Positions 42,408 to 50,469 of a DNA stretch of 64,000 nucleotides are shown piece by piece (the first letter of the stretch is position 1; the number at the start of each line of letters is the position of its first letter). Both the position numbers and the translations under genes were made by a program. The DNA comes from an uncultured Trueperaceae bacterium (GTDB taxonomy: Bacteria > Deinococcota > Deinococci > Deinococcales > Trueperaceae), in the NCBI GenBank assembly GCA_913057685.1, contig CAJXOA010000002.1, positions 62,001 through 126,000 on the forward strand, given 5' to 3'. A model generated the notes under the pieces. That model was given only the letters and a program-made list of their open reading frames with translations. It did not search any database and was not told where the DNA came from.

Positions 42408-44450
42408 TCAGGGGTGCGTCTCGAACCAGTCGACGATCGCTTCGAGCCGCCGGACGCGGCGGTCGGGCCGGCCCGAGCGGGACAGTTCGTGGCCCTCCTC
42501 GGGGAACCGCACGAACGCCGTCTCCGCCCGCCCGATCCGCTTCAGCGCCACGAACCACTGCTCCGCCTGCTCGACGGGGCAACGGTGGTCGGCGTCGGCG
42601 TGCAGGATCAACAGCGGGGTCGTGACGTTCGCGACCCGCCGCAGGGGACTCTGCCGCCACAACAGCTCCAGGTCGTCCCAGGGGGTGCCCTGGACCTCCT
42701 GTTCCGCGAAGCGGTAGCCGATGTCGCTCGTGCCGTAGAACGACGTCCAGTTGGCGATGCTGCGTTGCGTCACGGCGCTCGCGAAGCGGTCGGTACGCCC
42801 CACCAACCAGTTCGTCATGAAGCCACCGTACGACCCGCCGGTCAGGTGGACCGGCGGGTCGTCGACCGGCGACGCGGCCTGCGCCGCGTCGGCGACGGCG
42901 AGCACGTCGTCGGCGTCGACGGTGCCGTACCCCCCGATCATCGCCGTCGCCCACGCTTCGCCGTAGCTGCTGCTGCCCCGCGGGTTCGCGAAGGCGACCG
43001 TGTAGCCGCGCGCGGCGAGCAGCTGATGCTCGAACGAGAAGCCGAACCCGGCGTTCGTGTGCGGCCCGCCGTGCACCTGCAGCACGATCGCGCCGTCGCG
43101 CCGGCGGCGGCGGGGCCGAAGCCGCCACCACGGGACCGGTCCGCCGCCCGACGGCGCCTCGAGGGGGCCGTCGGCGTCGCGCAGCGCGAAGCGCGCGACG
43201 AACGCGGCGTTCGGGTCGTACCGCACGGTCGCGCTGCGGTCGGGCCCCAGGCGGGTTAGGTGCCCGGGGCGGGCGGGGGTCTCCTGCAGCGCCACGGTGA
43301 CGCCGCCTACGTGCGCGAAGGCGGTCGTCACCCGCCCCGCCGGCTGGAGGTCGTCGACGCCGCCGTCGGGGCGGACGAGGGCCGGGACCGCCGACCCGGC
43401 CCGATTGTGGATCACGACGATCCCGTCCGGCGTGAACACCGGCCGCGCCTCGTACGTCCCGTAGCGGGCGTCACCCCCCACCGAGGGCGCCAGGTCGAGG
43501 TCGGCGTCGGCGGCGAGGGTCGGCCCGTCGTGCGCCGGCGACCACGTCCACACCCCCACGGGGGCGGCGAGGTCGTCGGGGTCGCTCGGGGCGAGCCAGG
43601 CGACCGTGTCGTTCGGGCCGACGGCGAGACCGTGCGCCTGCAGCAACCCCGCCGCCACCCGCGTCGGGGCGCCGCGCGGCACGCCGCGCCGCGAGACGTC
43701 CATCCGCCACAGGCTGGTGCGGAACGCGTCGCCCTCCTCGGCGTCGGCGGGCCCGAGCAGCCACAACGTCGCGCCGTCGGGCGCGAAGCGCGCGTCGTCC
43801 ACCCCGTCACCGGGCGCCTCGAGGCGGCGGAGGGCGGTCCGGTCGGGCCGCCCCCACCACAGGCCGGTGGGGGCGTCGGCCCGCACGCCCGGCGCCGGGA
43901 GGCCGTCCTTCTTGGCGTGCAGCCGATCCACGGTGCGGGCGACGACGTCGCCCTCGCCGGCGGGGGGCGCGACGTCCCGCCCGACGGCGACGAAGCCCGC
44001 GCCGGTCGGGTGCCACGCCACGGCGCTCGCGCCGCCGGGGAGATCGGTGCGGGTGACGGGGGCGCCGCCGTGCCGCAGGTCGAGGACGCGGACCTGGGTC
44101 GCGCGGCGCGCTGCGCCGTCCGTCGTTTCGGGCGCGGGGACGTCGGCGAGGAACGCCAACCAGCGTCCGTCGGGGGACGGCCGGGGGTGGCGGGCGTCGC
44201 TCGCGCCGTCGTCGCTCGCGGCGCCCCCCACCACGAGGCGGGCGTCGCCCCCGTCCTGCGCGTCCACGTCCGGGCCGTCCACCGCCACCGCCACGACCTC
44301 CGAACGGTAGGTCGGGGGGCCGTCCGCGGGGGCGTGGATGCGGGTGCGGACCAGGTAGGCCGTCGCGCCGTCGGGCGCGAGCTGCGGGTCGGCGAGGAAC
44401 GTCAGGTCGTGCAGGTGGGGGGCGTCGAGGCGTTCGCTGCGGGGTGGCAT
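42408..44450 (-). CDS. S9-family serine peptidase (acylaminoacyl-peptidase-like)
   Basis: A 680-residue soluble prolyl-oligopeptidase-type enzyme. Residues about 1-415 form a beta-propeller with repeated short strands (HPRPSPDGRWLAFLADVPAPE, AWHPTGAGFVAVG, RFAPDGATLWLLG). The alpha/beta hydrolase domain begins near 440 (GAIVLQVHGGPHTNAGFGFS). The nucleophile is S540 in LTGGSYGGFMTNW, the acid is in LLILHADADHRCP and the His is in PEEGHELSRSGRP. There is no signal peptide, so it acts in the cytoplasm on small peptides. The ATG 44450 follows GAGGAGGACCC, a strong site. It is the last gene of the long minus-strand string, 16 nt after rlmB. Confidence 0.88.
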   Translation of the reverse strand: MPPRSERLDAPHLHDLTFLADPQLAPDGATAYLVRTRIHAPADGPPTYRSEVVAVAVDGPDVDAQDGGDARLVVGGAASDDGASDARHPRPSPDGRWLAFLADVPAPETTDGAARRATQVRVLDLRHGGAPVTRTDLPGGASAVAWHPTGAGFVAVGRDVAPPAGEGDVVARTVDRLHAKKDGLPAPGVRADAPTGLWWGRPDRTALRRLEAPGDGVDDARFAPDGATLWLLGPADAEEGDAFRTSLWRMDVSRRGVPRGAPTRVAAGLLQAHGLAVGPNDTVAWLAPSDPDDLAAPVGVWTWSPAHDGPTLAADADLDLAPSVGGDARYGTYEARPVFTPDGIVVIHNRAGSAVPALVRPDGGVDDLQPAGRVTTAFAHVGGVTVALQETPARPGHLTRLGPDRSATVRYDPNAAFVARFALRDADGPLEAPSGGGPVPWWRLRPRRRRRDGAIVLQVHGGPHTNAGFGFSFEHQLLAARGYTVAFANPRGSSSYGEAWATAMIGGYGTVDADDVLAVADAAQAASPVDDPPVHLTGGSYGGFMTNWLVGRTDRFASAVTQRSIANWTSFYGTSDIGYRFAEQEVQGTPWDDLELLWRQSPLRRVANVTTPLLILHADADHRCPVEQAEQWFVALKRIGRAETAFVRFPEEGHELSRSGRPDRRVRRLEAIVDWFETHP

Positions 44451-44466
44451 GGGTCCTCCTCGGGCG

Positions 44467-45189
44467 TCAGGCGCGTCCGCGCCGGGCGGCGTACAACAGC
44501 ACGCCGGCGGCGACGGACGCGTTGAGGCTGTCGATGCGTCCGACGGTCGGGATGGCGACCGTCGCGTCGCACGCTTCGCGCACGACGCGGCGCAGGCCGC
44601 GGCCCTCCGCGCCGATGACGAGGGCGACGTCGCGCTGCCAATCGAGTCGTTCGGGCGGCTCCGCGGCGTGGTGGTCGGCGCCGTAGATCCAGGTCCCGCG
44701 CGCCTTCAGGTCGCGAATCAGGTTCCCCAGGTTCGCGACCTGGATGAGCGGCAGGAGGCTGGCGGCGCCCGCCGCGGTCTTCGCGACGACCGCCGACAAC
44801 GGGGCGCTGCGCCGCGCTTCGCTGACGACGCCGTGCGCCCCGAGGACCTCGGCGCTGCGGATGATCGCGCCGTAGTTGCGGGGGTCCTGCACGTGATCGA
44901 GCAGCACCAACAACAGCGGTTCGCCGGCCGCCTCGGCGCGCGCGAAGGCGGCGTCGAGCGGTTGGTACTCCAGCTCGGGCAGTTCCGCGGCGACCCCCTG
45001 GTGCGCGGTCGTGCCGAGCGCCCGGTCGAGGTCGATGCGGGGGAGACGGTCGATGGGGACGCCGGCCGCGCGGGCGGCCTTCTCGAGCGGCGCGACCCGC
45101 CCCCGCTGCACCCCCTCGGCCAGCACGAGGCGTTCGACCTGGCCCTGGTGAAGCGCTTCGGCGACGGGGTTGCGTCCGTAGATCCACAC
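44467..45189 (-). CDS. rlmB: 23S rRNA (guanosine-2'-O-)-methyltransferase, TrmH family
   Basis: A 240-residue SPOUT methyltransferase. The N-terminal substrate-binding domain is VWIYGRNPVAEALHQG...RLVLAEG. The knotted catalytic domain has LLLVLLDHVQDPRNYGAIIRSAEVLGAHGVV (motif 1, with the Asn/Arg pair), ALVIGAEGRGLRRVVREACD (motif 2) and IPTVGRIDSLNASVAAGVLLY (motif 3). The layout matches RlmB, which methylates G2251; TrmH-type tRNA activity is less likely. The start is GTG 45189, one base after the ribF stop. Confidence 0.88.
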   Translation of the reverse strand: MWIYGRNPVAEALHQGQVERLVLAEGVQRGRVAPLEKAARAAGVPIDRLPRIDLDRALGTTAHQGVAAELPELEYQPLDAAFARAEAAGEPLLLVLLDHVQDPRNYGAIIRSAEVLGAHGVVSEARRSAPLSAVVAKTAAGAASLLPLIQVANLGNLIRDLKARGTWIYGADHHAAEPPERLDWQRDVALVIGAEGRGLRRVVREACDATVAIPTVGRIDSLNASVAAGVLLYAARRGRA

Positions 45190-45190
45190 G

Positions 45191-46135
45191 TCAGGCCTCC
45201 GCGTCCGTCCCGGCGGGCAGCCCGCGGGCGCGCAGTTCGGCGCGGGCGGCGTGCGCATCCCTGGCGAGTTGCGCCTTCAGGGCGTCGAGGCCACCGAAGC
45301 GGCGTTGCCCGCGCAGGCGGGCGTGCACGAACACCGCCAGGTCGGCGCCGTACAGGTCCAGGTCGACGTCGAACAGGTGCACCTCGAGGGTCGCGGTCGC
45401 GTCGTTCACCGTCGGGCGAGGGCCGGCGTTCGCCATGCCGCCGAACGTCCCGGCGGGCGTCTCGACGGTGACGGCGAACACGCCGATCGGGAGGGCCTTG
45501 CCGTCGGGCACCGCGACGTTCGCGGTGGGCACCCCGATCGTCCGGCCGCGCGCGTCGCCCGGCACGACGGTGCCGGCGACGAGGTACGGCCCACCCAACA
45601 GCGCGTGGGCGGTCGCGACGTCGCCGTCGGCGAGGGCGGCGCGGATGCGGCTGCTGCTGACGACGTCCCCGGCGTCGCGCACGAGGCGGACGACCTCGAG
45701 GCGGTCGGCGACGTGCTGCAGGTCCTCGATGCCGCCGGCCCGGTCGCGGCCGAAACGGAAGTCCTCCCCGACGACGAGGGTGGCGGGCGCGAGCGCTGCG
45801 AGGTCGTCGAGGAAGGTGCGGGCGGGGGTGGCGGCGTACGCCGCATCGAAGTGCTGCACGACGATCTCGTCGGGGGCGTAGGCGGCGAGCAGGCGGTGTT
45901 TCTCGCGTTCGCTGGCGAGGTACGGCGCGCCGGTGAACACGACCTTCGCCGGCGGGAAGAACGTCACGACGACCGAGGGGCGGCCCGCCTCGCGGGCGTC
46001 GCCCCGCATCCGGTCGAGGAGGGCGTGGTGCCCGCGGTGGACGCCGTCGAAGTTGCCGATCGCGACGACCGCGCCGCGCGACCGCACGTCGCGCATCGCT
46101 GCGCGGAGGGGCGGGAGGTCGGCGGGGGCGCTCAC
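45191..46135 (-). CDS. ribF: Bifunctional riboflavin kinase/FAD synthetase
   Basis: A 314-residue enzyme that makes FMN and FAD. The nucleotidyltransferase domain has AIGNFDGVHRGHHALLDR near residue 24, VVTFFPPAKVVF and VVGEDFRFGRDRAGG, followed by the SSSRIRAALADGD segment. The riboflavin kinase domain has GTVVPGDARGRTIGVPTANV near 193, then GVFAVTV and VEVHLFD-like LEVHLFDVDLDLYG. The start is GTG 46135, overlapping the stop of the Nudix gene (GTGA). It lies in the string downstream of ftsZ. Confidence 0.93.
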   Translation of the reverse strand: MSAPADLPPLRAAMRDVRSRGAVVAIGNFDGVHRGHHALLDRMRGDAREAGRPSVVVTFFPPAKVVFTGAPYLASEREKHRLLAAYAPDEIVVQHFDAAYAATPARTFLDDLAALAPATLVVGEDFRFGRDRAGGIEDLQHVADRLEVVRLVRDAGDVVSSSRIRAALADGDVATAHALLGGPYLVAGTVVPGDARGRTIGVPTANVAVPDGKALPIGVFAVTVETPAGTFGGMANAGPRPTVNDATATLEVHLFDVDLDLYGADLAVFVHARLRGQRRFGGLDALKAQLARDAHAARAELRARGLPAGTDAEA

Positions 46136-46662
46136 CGCGCGTCCTCCCGTCGCGCGAGGACGCGCTGCAGGCCGAGGAGCGTGACGCCGCTCGTCGCGAG
46201 GTCGCCGGCGGCGACGGCGTCCCACGCCGCGCGCGGGTCGCGCCAGGCGACGCGCAGGTCCTCCCCCTCGTCCGGGACGCCGGCGCAGGGCGCGACGTCG
46301 GTCGCTTCGAACAGGTGGACGATCTCGTCGGTGAAGCCGGGGGAGACGTACAGGCGGGTGACGTACGTCAGGGGGCCGCAGCGTTGCGTTTCTTCGGCGA
46401 GTTCGCGGGCGGCGGCCTCGCGGGGCGTCTCGCCGGGGTCGATCAGGCCGGCCGGCAGTTCCCACGTCACGGCGTCGACGGCGGGCCGGGTCTGTTCGAC
46501 GCCGAGCACGAAACCGTCGCTCGGGCGTTCGACGAGGATGGAGACCGCCGGTGCGTGTCGGGCGACCTCGTAGCCGTTCCCGAGGACCTCCATCGCCACG
46601 ATGCGGCCGCGCCACACGGTGGTGGCGCCCGCCGGGCGGGGGGCGTCGTCGCCGTCGGGCAC
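46132..46662 (-). CDS. Nudix hydrolase, ADP-ribose pyrophosphatase-like
   Basis: A 176-residue predicted NDP-sugar hydrolase. The Nudix box GLIDPGETPREAAARELAEET is at about residue 76, preceded by AVTWELPA as in ADP-ribose pyrophosphatases and followed by VSPGFTDEIVHLFEATDV, where the conserved Pro and Glu of the NudF/YjhB group lie. The start is GTG 46662 without a clear ribosome-binding site, 20 nt after ftsZ. Coupled to ribF by GTGA, which hints at FAD or ADP-ribose turnover, although such a link is only positional. Confidence 0.82.
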   Translation of the reverse strand: MPDGDDAPRPAGATTVWRGRIVAMEVLGNGYEVARHAPAVSILVERPSDGFVLGVEQTRPAVDAVTWELPAGLIDPGETPREAAARELAEETQRCGPLTYVTRLYVSPGFTDEIVHLFEATDVAPCAGVPDEGEDLRVAWRDPRAAWDAVAAGDLATSGVTLLGLQRVLARREDAR

Positions 46663-46682
46663 GCCGCGCGTCGCTCGCGGCG

Positions 46683-47744
46683 TCAGGCGTCCCCGTCGGG
46701 CTGGTACCGCAGGAACGCCGGGATGTCGTAGTTGCCGGGGTCGACGCCGCGCTGCAGGGCGTCGCCGCGCAGGTCGGAGGGGCGCAGCACCCGCGTCGAT
46801 TGCGGTTCGTCGAAGCCGGCGGCGATCACGGTGACGCGCACCTCGTCGGCGGCGTCCTCGTCGTGCGTGATGCCGAACAGGACGTTGACGTCCTCGACCT
46901 CCGTCGCTTCGCTGATGCGTTCGACGATCTCCTGCGCGTCGAACAACGTCAGTTCGTCCGACCCCGTGACGTTGATCAACAGGCTGCGGGCGCCCTCGAC
47001 GCCGCGCGACAACAACGGCGATTGCGTGGCGGAGGTCGCCGCTTCCTCCGCGATCCGTTCGCCGCGGCCCGCACCGATCCCCATCAGGACGGTGCCGGCC
47101 CCCTCGAGGAGGGTCTTGACGTCCGCGAAATCGACGTTGATCATCCCGGGCACGTTGATGACGTCGCTGATGCCGCGCACCCCGTGGTACAGGATGCGGT
47201 CGGCGACGCGGAAGGCGTCGGACAGTTTCGTCTTGCGGTCGAGGGCGGACAACAACCGTTCGTTCTCCACGACGATCAACGCGTCGACGTGCCGCTCGAG
47301 CTTCGCGAGGCCCTCGTCCGCCTGCCGGCCCCGCTTGGGGCCCTCGAACTTGAAGGGGGTCGTGACGACCGCGACCGTGAGCGCGCCGACCTCCCGCGCG
47401 ACCTCCGCGACGACGGGGGCGCTGCCGGTCCCCGTCCCGCCGCCCATGCCGGCGGTCAGGAACACCAGGTCGCTGCCGGCCAGCACCTCGCCGATGCGGT
47501 CGCGATCCTCGAGGGCGGCCTTCTCGCCGACCTCCGGGTTGGCGCCCGCCCCGAGGCCCTTCGTGAGGTGGTCGCCCAACTGGATGCGGGTGTCCGCCAG
47601 ACTGGTGGCGAGGACCTGCGCGTCGGTGTTCGCCGCGATGAACTCCACGCCGATCAGTCCAGTCTCGATCATGCGGTTGACGGCGTTGTTCCCGCCGCCC
47701 CCGAGGCCCATGACGCGAATCACGGCGTTGTCGTCGTATCTCAT
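46683..47744 (-). CDS. ftsZ: Cell division protein FtsZ
   Basis: The 353-residue tubulin-like GTPase that forms the Z ring. The nucleotide-binding loop T1 is VMGLGGGGNNAVNRMIE, the signature GGGTGTGSAP is at 101-110 and the T7 loop contains NVPGMINVDFADVKTLL. The C-terminal linker is short (about 30 residues), and the conserved tip peptide is DIPAFLRYQPD, the docking site for FtsA. ATG 47744 is preceded by GGGAGGCAGGC. It is the last of the dcw genes proper. Confidence 0.98.
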   Translation of the reverse strand: MRYDDNAVIRVMGLGGGGNNAVNRMIETGLIGVEFIAANTDAQVLATSLADTRIQLGDHLTKGLGAGANPEVGEKAALEDRDRIGEVLAGSDLVFLTAGMGGGTGTGSAPVVAEVAREVGALTVAVVTTPFKFEGPKRGRQADEGLAKLERHVDALIVVENERLLSALDRKTKLSDAFRVADRILYHGVRGISDVINVPGMINVDFADVKTLLEGAGTVLMGIGAGRGERIAEEAATSATQSPLLSRGVEGARSLLINVTGSDELTLFDAQEIVERISEATEVEDVNVLFGITHDEDAADEVRVTVIAAGFDEPQSTRVLRPSDLRGDALQRGVDPGNYDIPAFLRYQPDGDA

Positions 47745-47787
47745 GCCTGCCTCCCGTCGCCGGCGTCGTGCGCGCCCGGTGCGACCA

Positions 47788-49011
47788 TCAGAAGAAGTCC
47801 TTGAGGAGCGTCCGCAACCGCCGGAGGGCGGCGGGCGCTTCGCCCCCCCCGCGCGCGGGCGCGGGGGGAGCGGCGTGCTGCGTGGCGTGCCGGACGAGGC
47901 CGACGGCGGTCGCGTGCGTCGGGGCGGACACGACGTCGGTGAGGCCCGACACGCCCTGCGGTCCGGCGATGCGGACCGGCAGGCGGAAGCGTTCCGCGGC
48001 GAGCGGCTCCGCGCCCGCGAGGCGGCTCCCGCCGCCCGTCAGCACGACGTGCCCGGCGTTCAGTTCGAGCGCCCCGAGGTGGGTTTCGACCTCGCGTTTG
48101 GCGAGGTCGAAGATCTCCATCATGCGGGGTTTGATGACCTGCGCCAGCTCGAACGTCGAGAGGCTGGCGGTGTAGCCGGGGTTGGCGACCTCCAGGACGA
48201 CGTCGCGGTCGGCGAGCTCGGGTTGCGCGACGCCGTGCAGTTGCTTGACGCGTTCCGCTTCGTCGGGCGGGATGCGAAGCAGCTGCGCGATGTCCTGCGT
48301 GACGTGGTCGCCGCCGACCGGCAGCACCGCGCCGTGCGCGAGGACGCCGCGCCGCACGACGGCGACGTCGGTCGTGCCGCCGCCGACGTCGATCACCAGG
48401 GTCGTGACGTCCTCGTCGGCGTCCCCGAGGACCGCGAGGCTGGAGGCGAGCGACTGGACGACGAGCCCGTCGACCGCGACGCCGGCGTCCTCCACCGCCC
48501 GGCGTAGGTTGGCGAGGGGCCCGCGCTGGCCGGCGACGACGTGCACGTCGACCTCCAGCCGGACGCCGCTCATGCCGACCGGGTCCTTGATGCCGTCGTT
48601 GCCGTCGACGACGTACTCCTGCGGGATGACGTGCAGCAGCTCGACGTCGCCCTCCATGGGGACCGCGCGGGCGTTGTCGATGGTGCGTTCCAGGTCGGCG
48701 CGGGTGACCTCCTGCCCGCGGCGGATGGCGGCCATGCCGTGGCTCGTGAACGACGCCAGGTGGGGCCCGCCGACCCCCAACCAGACCGAGGCGACGTCGA
48801 CGCCGGCGACGCGTTCGGCGGCGTCGATCGAGGCGCGGATCGAGCGGACCGTCCGCTCGAGGTTCGCCACGACCCCCTTGCGCAGGCCGTCGCTGGCGAC
48901 GGTCCCCTCGCCGATCACGTCGAGGACGCCGTCGTTCGCGAGTTCGCCGATCACCGTCGTCACCTTCGTCGTCCCGACGTCCAGACCGACGAGGATGCGT
49001 TCGTCACTCAT
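47788..49011 (-). CDS. ftsA: Cell division protein FtsA
   Basis: A 407-residue actin-like membrane tether for FtsZ. The ATPase core has LVGLDVGTTKVTTVIGEL at residues 7-24, the 1C subdomain (IRASIDAAERVAGVDVASVWLGVGG), TTLVIDVGGGTTDVAVVRRG near 205 and GHVVLTGGGSRLAGAEPLA near 337. The C-terminal RLRTLLKDFF is the amphipathic membrane-targeting helix. Its start overlaps ftsQ by 8 nt, giving translational coupling, and ftsZ follows after 43 nt. Confidence 0.97.
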   Translation of the reverse strand: MSDERILVGLDVGTTKVTTVIGELANDGVLDVIGEGTVASDGLRKGVVANLERTVRSIRASIDAAERVAGVDVASVWLGVGGPHLASFTSHGMAAIRRGQEVTRADLERTIDNARAVPMEGDVELLHVIPQEYVVDGNDGIKDPVGMSGVRLEVDVHVVAGQRGPLANLRRAVEDAGVAVDGLVVQSLASSLAVLGDADEDVTTLVIDVGGGTTDVAVVRRGVLAHGAVLPVGGDHVTQDIAQLLRIPPDEAERVKQLHGVAQPELADRDVVLEVANPGYTASLSTFELAQVIKPRMMEIFDLAKREVETHLGALELNAGHVVLTGGGSRLAGAEPLAAERFRLPVRIAGPQGVSGLTDVVSAPTHATAVGLVRHATQHAAPPAPARGGGEAPAALRRLRTLLKDFF

Positions 49012-49642
49012 CCGCCACGCTCACTCCCCACGGGTAGATCGCGACCCGTCCCGACCCGGCGGCCCGCACCGCCGCCCACTCGCGCCGGAGGGCCGCGAGG
49101 TCGGGGGTGCGGACGTGCAGATCGGCCAGGGCGATCGTAAAGCCCATTGGCGCGTACTCTACCACCTTCGGTTCCTCGTCCCGCAGGAGGCGGAGGAGGG
49201 CGAACGCCTCCTCCCGGCGGGACGGCCCCCACCCCCGCACGACCGGCAGCGCCGCCCGCACGGCCGGCCCGACGTCCGGGAGGACCGTCCCGTCCTCCGC
49301 CCACACGACCGCGTCCGCGCCGGTCCCCGCCCGCGCGAACGGCGTGCGTTCCTCGACGGTGATGCGCACGGCGTCCGGCCACCGCCGCTCGACGTGCGCC
49401 GCGGCGACCCACGGGTGCGCCACCAGGTCGTCCACCCGCTGGGCGGTGATCCACAACAGCGGGTCGCCGTGCGCGACGCGCGCGAGCTCCGCGACGCGGG
49501 CGGGCGCCAGGTGGTCGGCGCCCGCCACCTCGATGCGGTCGATGCGGGGCGCCACCCGCGTCCCGGCGAGGAGCGCCACCACCAGCGCCGTGGCGAGGAT
49601 CCACCGCCGGCCCCGCCGGCCGGTGGGCGTCAGCGGCCCCAC
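49004..49642 (-). CDS. ftsQ: Cell division protein FtsQ/DivIB
   Basis: A 212-residue bitopic membrane protein of the divisome. A short basic cytoplasmic tail (TPTGRRGRR) is followed by one helix (WILATALVVALLAGT). The POTRA domain is IDRIEVAGADHLAPARVAEL...GDPLLWITAQRVDDLVAHPWVAAAHVERRWPDAVRITVEERTPFA. The beta domain after it is small. The start is taken as GTG 49642, which overlaps the murB stop by 13 nt. It connects peptidoglycan synthase FtsW/FtsI to the ring in other bacteria. Confidence 0.85.
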   Translation of the reverse strand: MGPLTPTGRRGRRWILATALVVALLAGTRVAPRIDRIEVAGADHLAPARVAELARVAHGDPLLWITAQRVDDLVAHPWVAAAHVERRWPDAVRITVEERTPFARAGTGADAVVWAEDGTVLPDVGPAVRAALPVVRGWGPSRREEAFALLRLLRDEEPKVVEYAPMGFTIALADLHVRTPDLAALRREWAAVRAAGSGRVAIYPWGVSVADE

Positions 49643-50469
49643 CGGCGCCACTCCACCTCGAGGGGCACCTCGACGCGCCGCTGGATCTCGGCGAGGAGCG
49701 CGTCGACGTCGGCGGCGGTGGCGTGCCCCAGGTTCACGATGAAGTTCGCGTGGTCGGGGGACACCATCGCGTCCCCCACCCGCACGCCCTTCAGGCCGGC
49801 GGCGTCGATCAGCCGGCCGGCGCTGTCGCCCGGCGGGTTCGTGAAGGCGCACCCGGCGCTCTTCGCCTTGGGTTGTCCGGCGCGGGCGGCGTCGACCGGC
49901 GCGAGGGCGGCCGCGACCCGCTCGGGGGTGGACGGCGTGAGGCGCAGGCGCGCCCGCAGCAGGACCGCGCCCTCGGGGAGGTGGGCGGTGCGGTAGCCGA
50001 AGCGCAGGGCGTCGGCGGGGAGGCGGACGACCTCCCCCTCCACGAACGCCTCGACCTCGACGAGGACGTCGGCGATCTCCCCGTAGCGCGTGCCGGCGTT
50101 CATCGCGATCGCGCCGCCCAACGCCGCGGGGATCCCCAGGAGGCCCTCGAGGCCGGACAGGCCCGCCTCCTTCGCGCGGCGCACGAGGCCGGGCAGCGGC
50201 GTCGCGGCCCCCAGCCACACGTCGGCGTCGCTCCCGAACGTCCGACCGTCGTCGAAGCCCCGCCCGAGGCGCACGACGCGCTCGGCGACGCCGTCGTCGG
50301 CGACGAGGAGGTTCGACCCCGCGCCGAGCACGCGGAACGGCTCCCGCGTCGCTTCGCGGACGCCGGCGACGTCGTCGACGTGCCAGATCTCCGCGGGGCC
50401 CCCCACGCGGAGGGTCACGAAGTCCGCGAGGGGGCGGACCTCCACCCGCGCGGCGGACGTCGCGCTCAC
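49630..50469 (-). CDS. murB: UDP-N-acetylenolpyruvoylglucosamine reductase
   Basis: A 279-residue FAD enzyme that reduces enolpyruvyl-UDP-GlcNAc to UDP-MurNAc with NADPH. The FAD motif is FRVLGAGSNLLVADDGV near residue 45, followed by GLEGLLGIPAALGGAIAMNAG, FGYRTA and the catalytic-site phrase SAGCAFTNPPGDSAGRLIDAAGLKG. In E. coli the proton donor at that place is Ser (AGSFFKNP); here a Cys occupies it. The start GTG 50469 overlaps murC (GTGA). Type I/II loops are reduced, as in short MurB proteins. Confidence 0.93.
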   Translation of the reverse strand: MSATSAARVEVRPLADFVTLRVGGPAEIWHVDDVAGVREATREPFRVLGAGSNLLVADDGVAERVVRLGRGFDDGRTFGSDADVWLGAATPLPGLVRRAKEAGLSGLEGLLGIPAALGGAIAMNAGTRYGEIADVLVEVEAFVEGEVVRLPADALRFGYRTAHLPEGAVLLRARLRLTPSTPERVAAALAPVDAARAGQPKAKSAGCAFTNPPGDSAGRLIDAAGLKGVRVGDAMVSPDHANFIVNLGHATAADVDALLAEIQRRVEVPLEVEWRRWGR

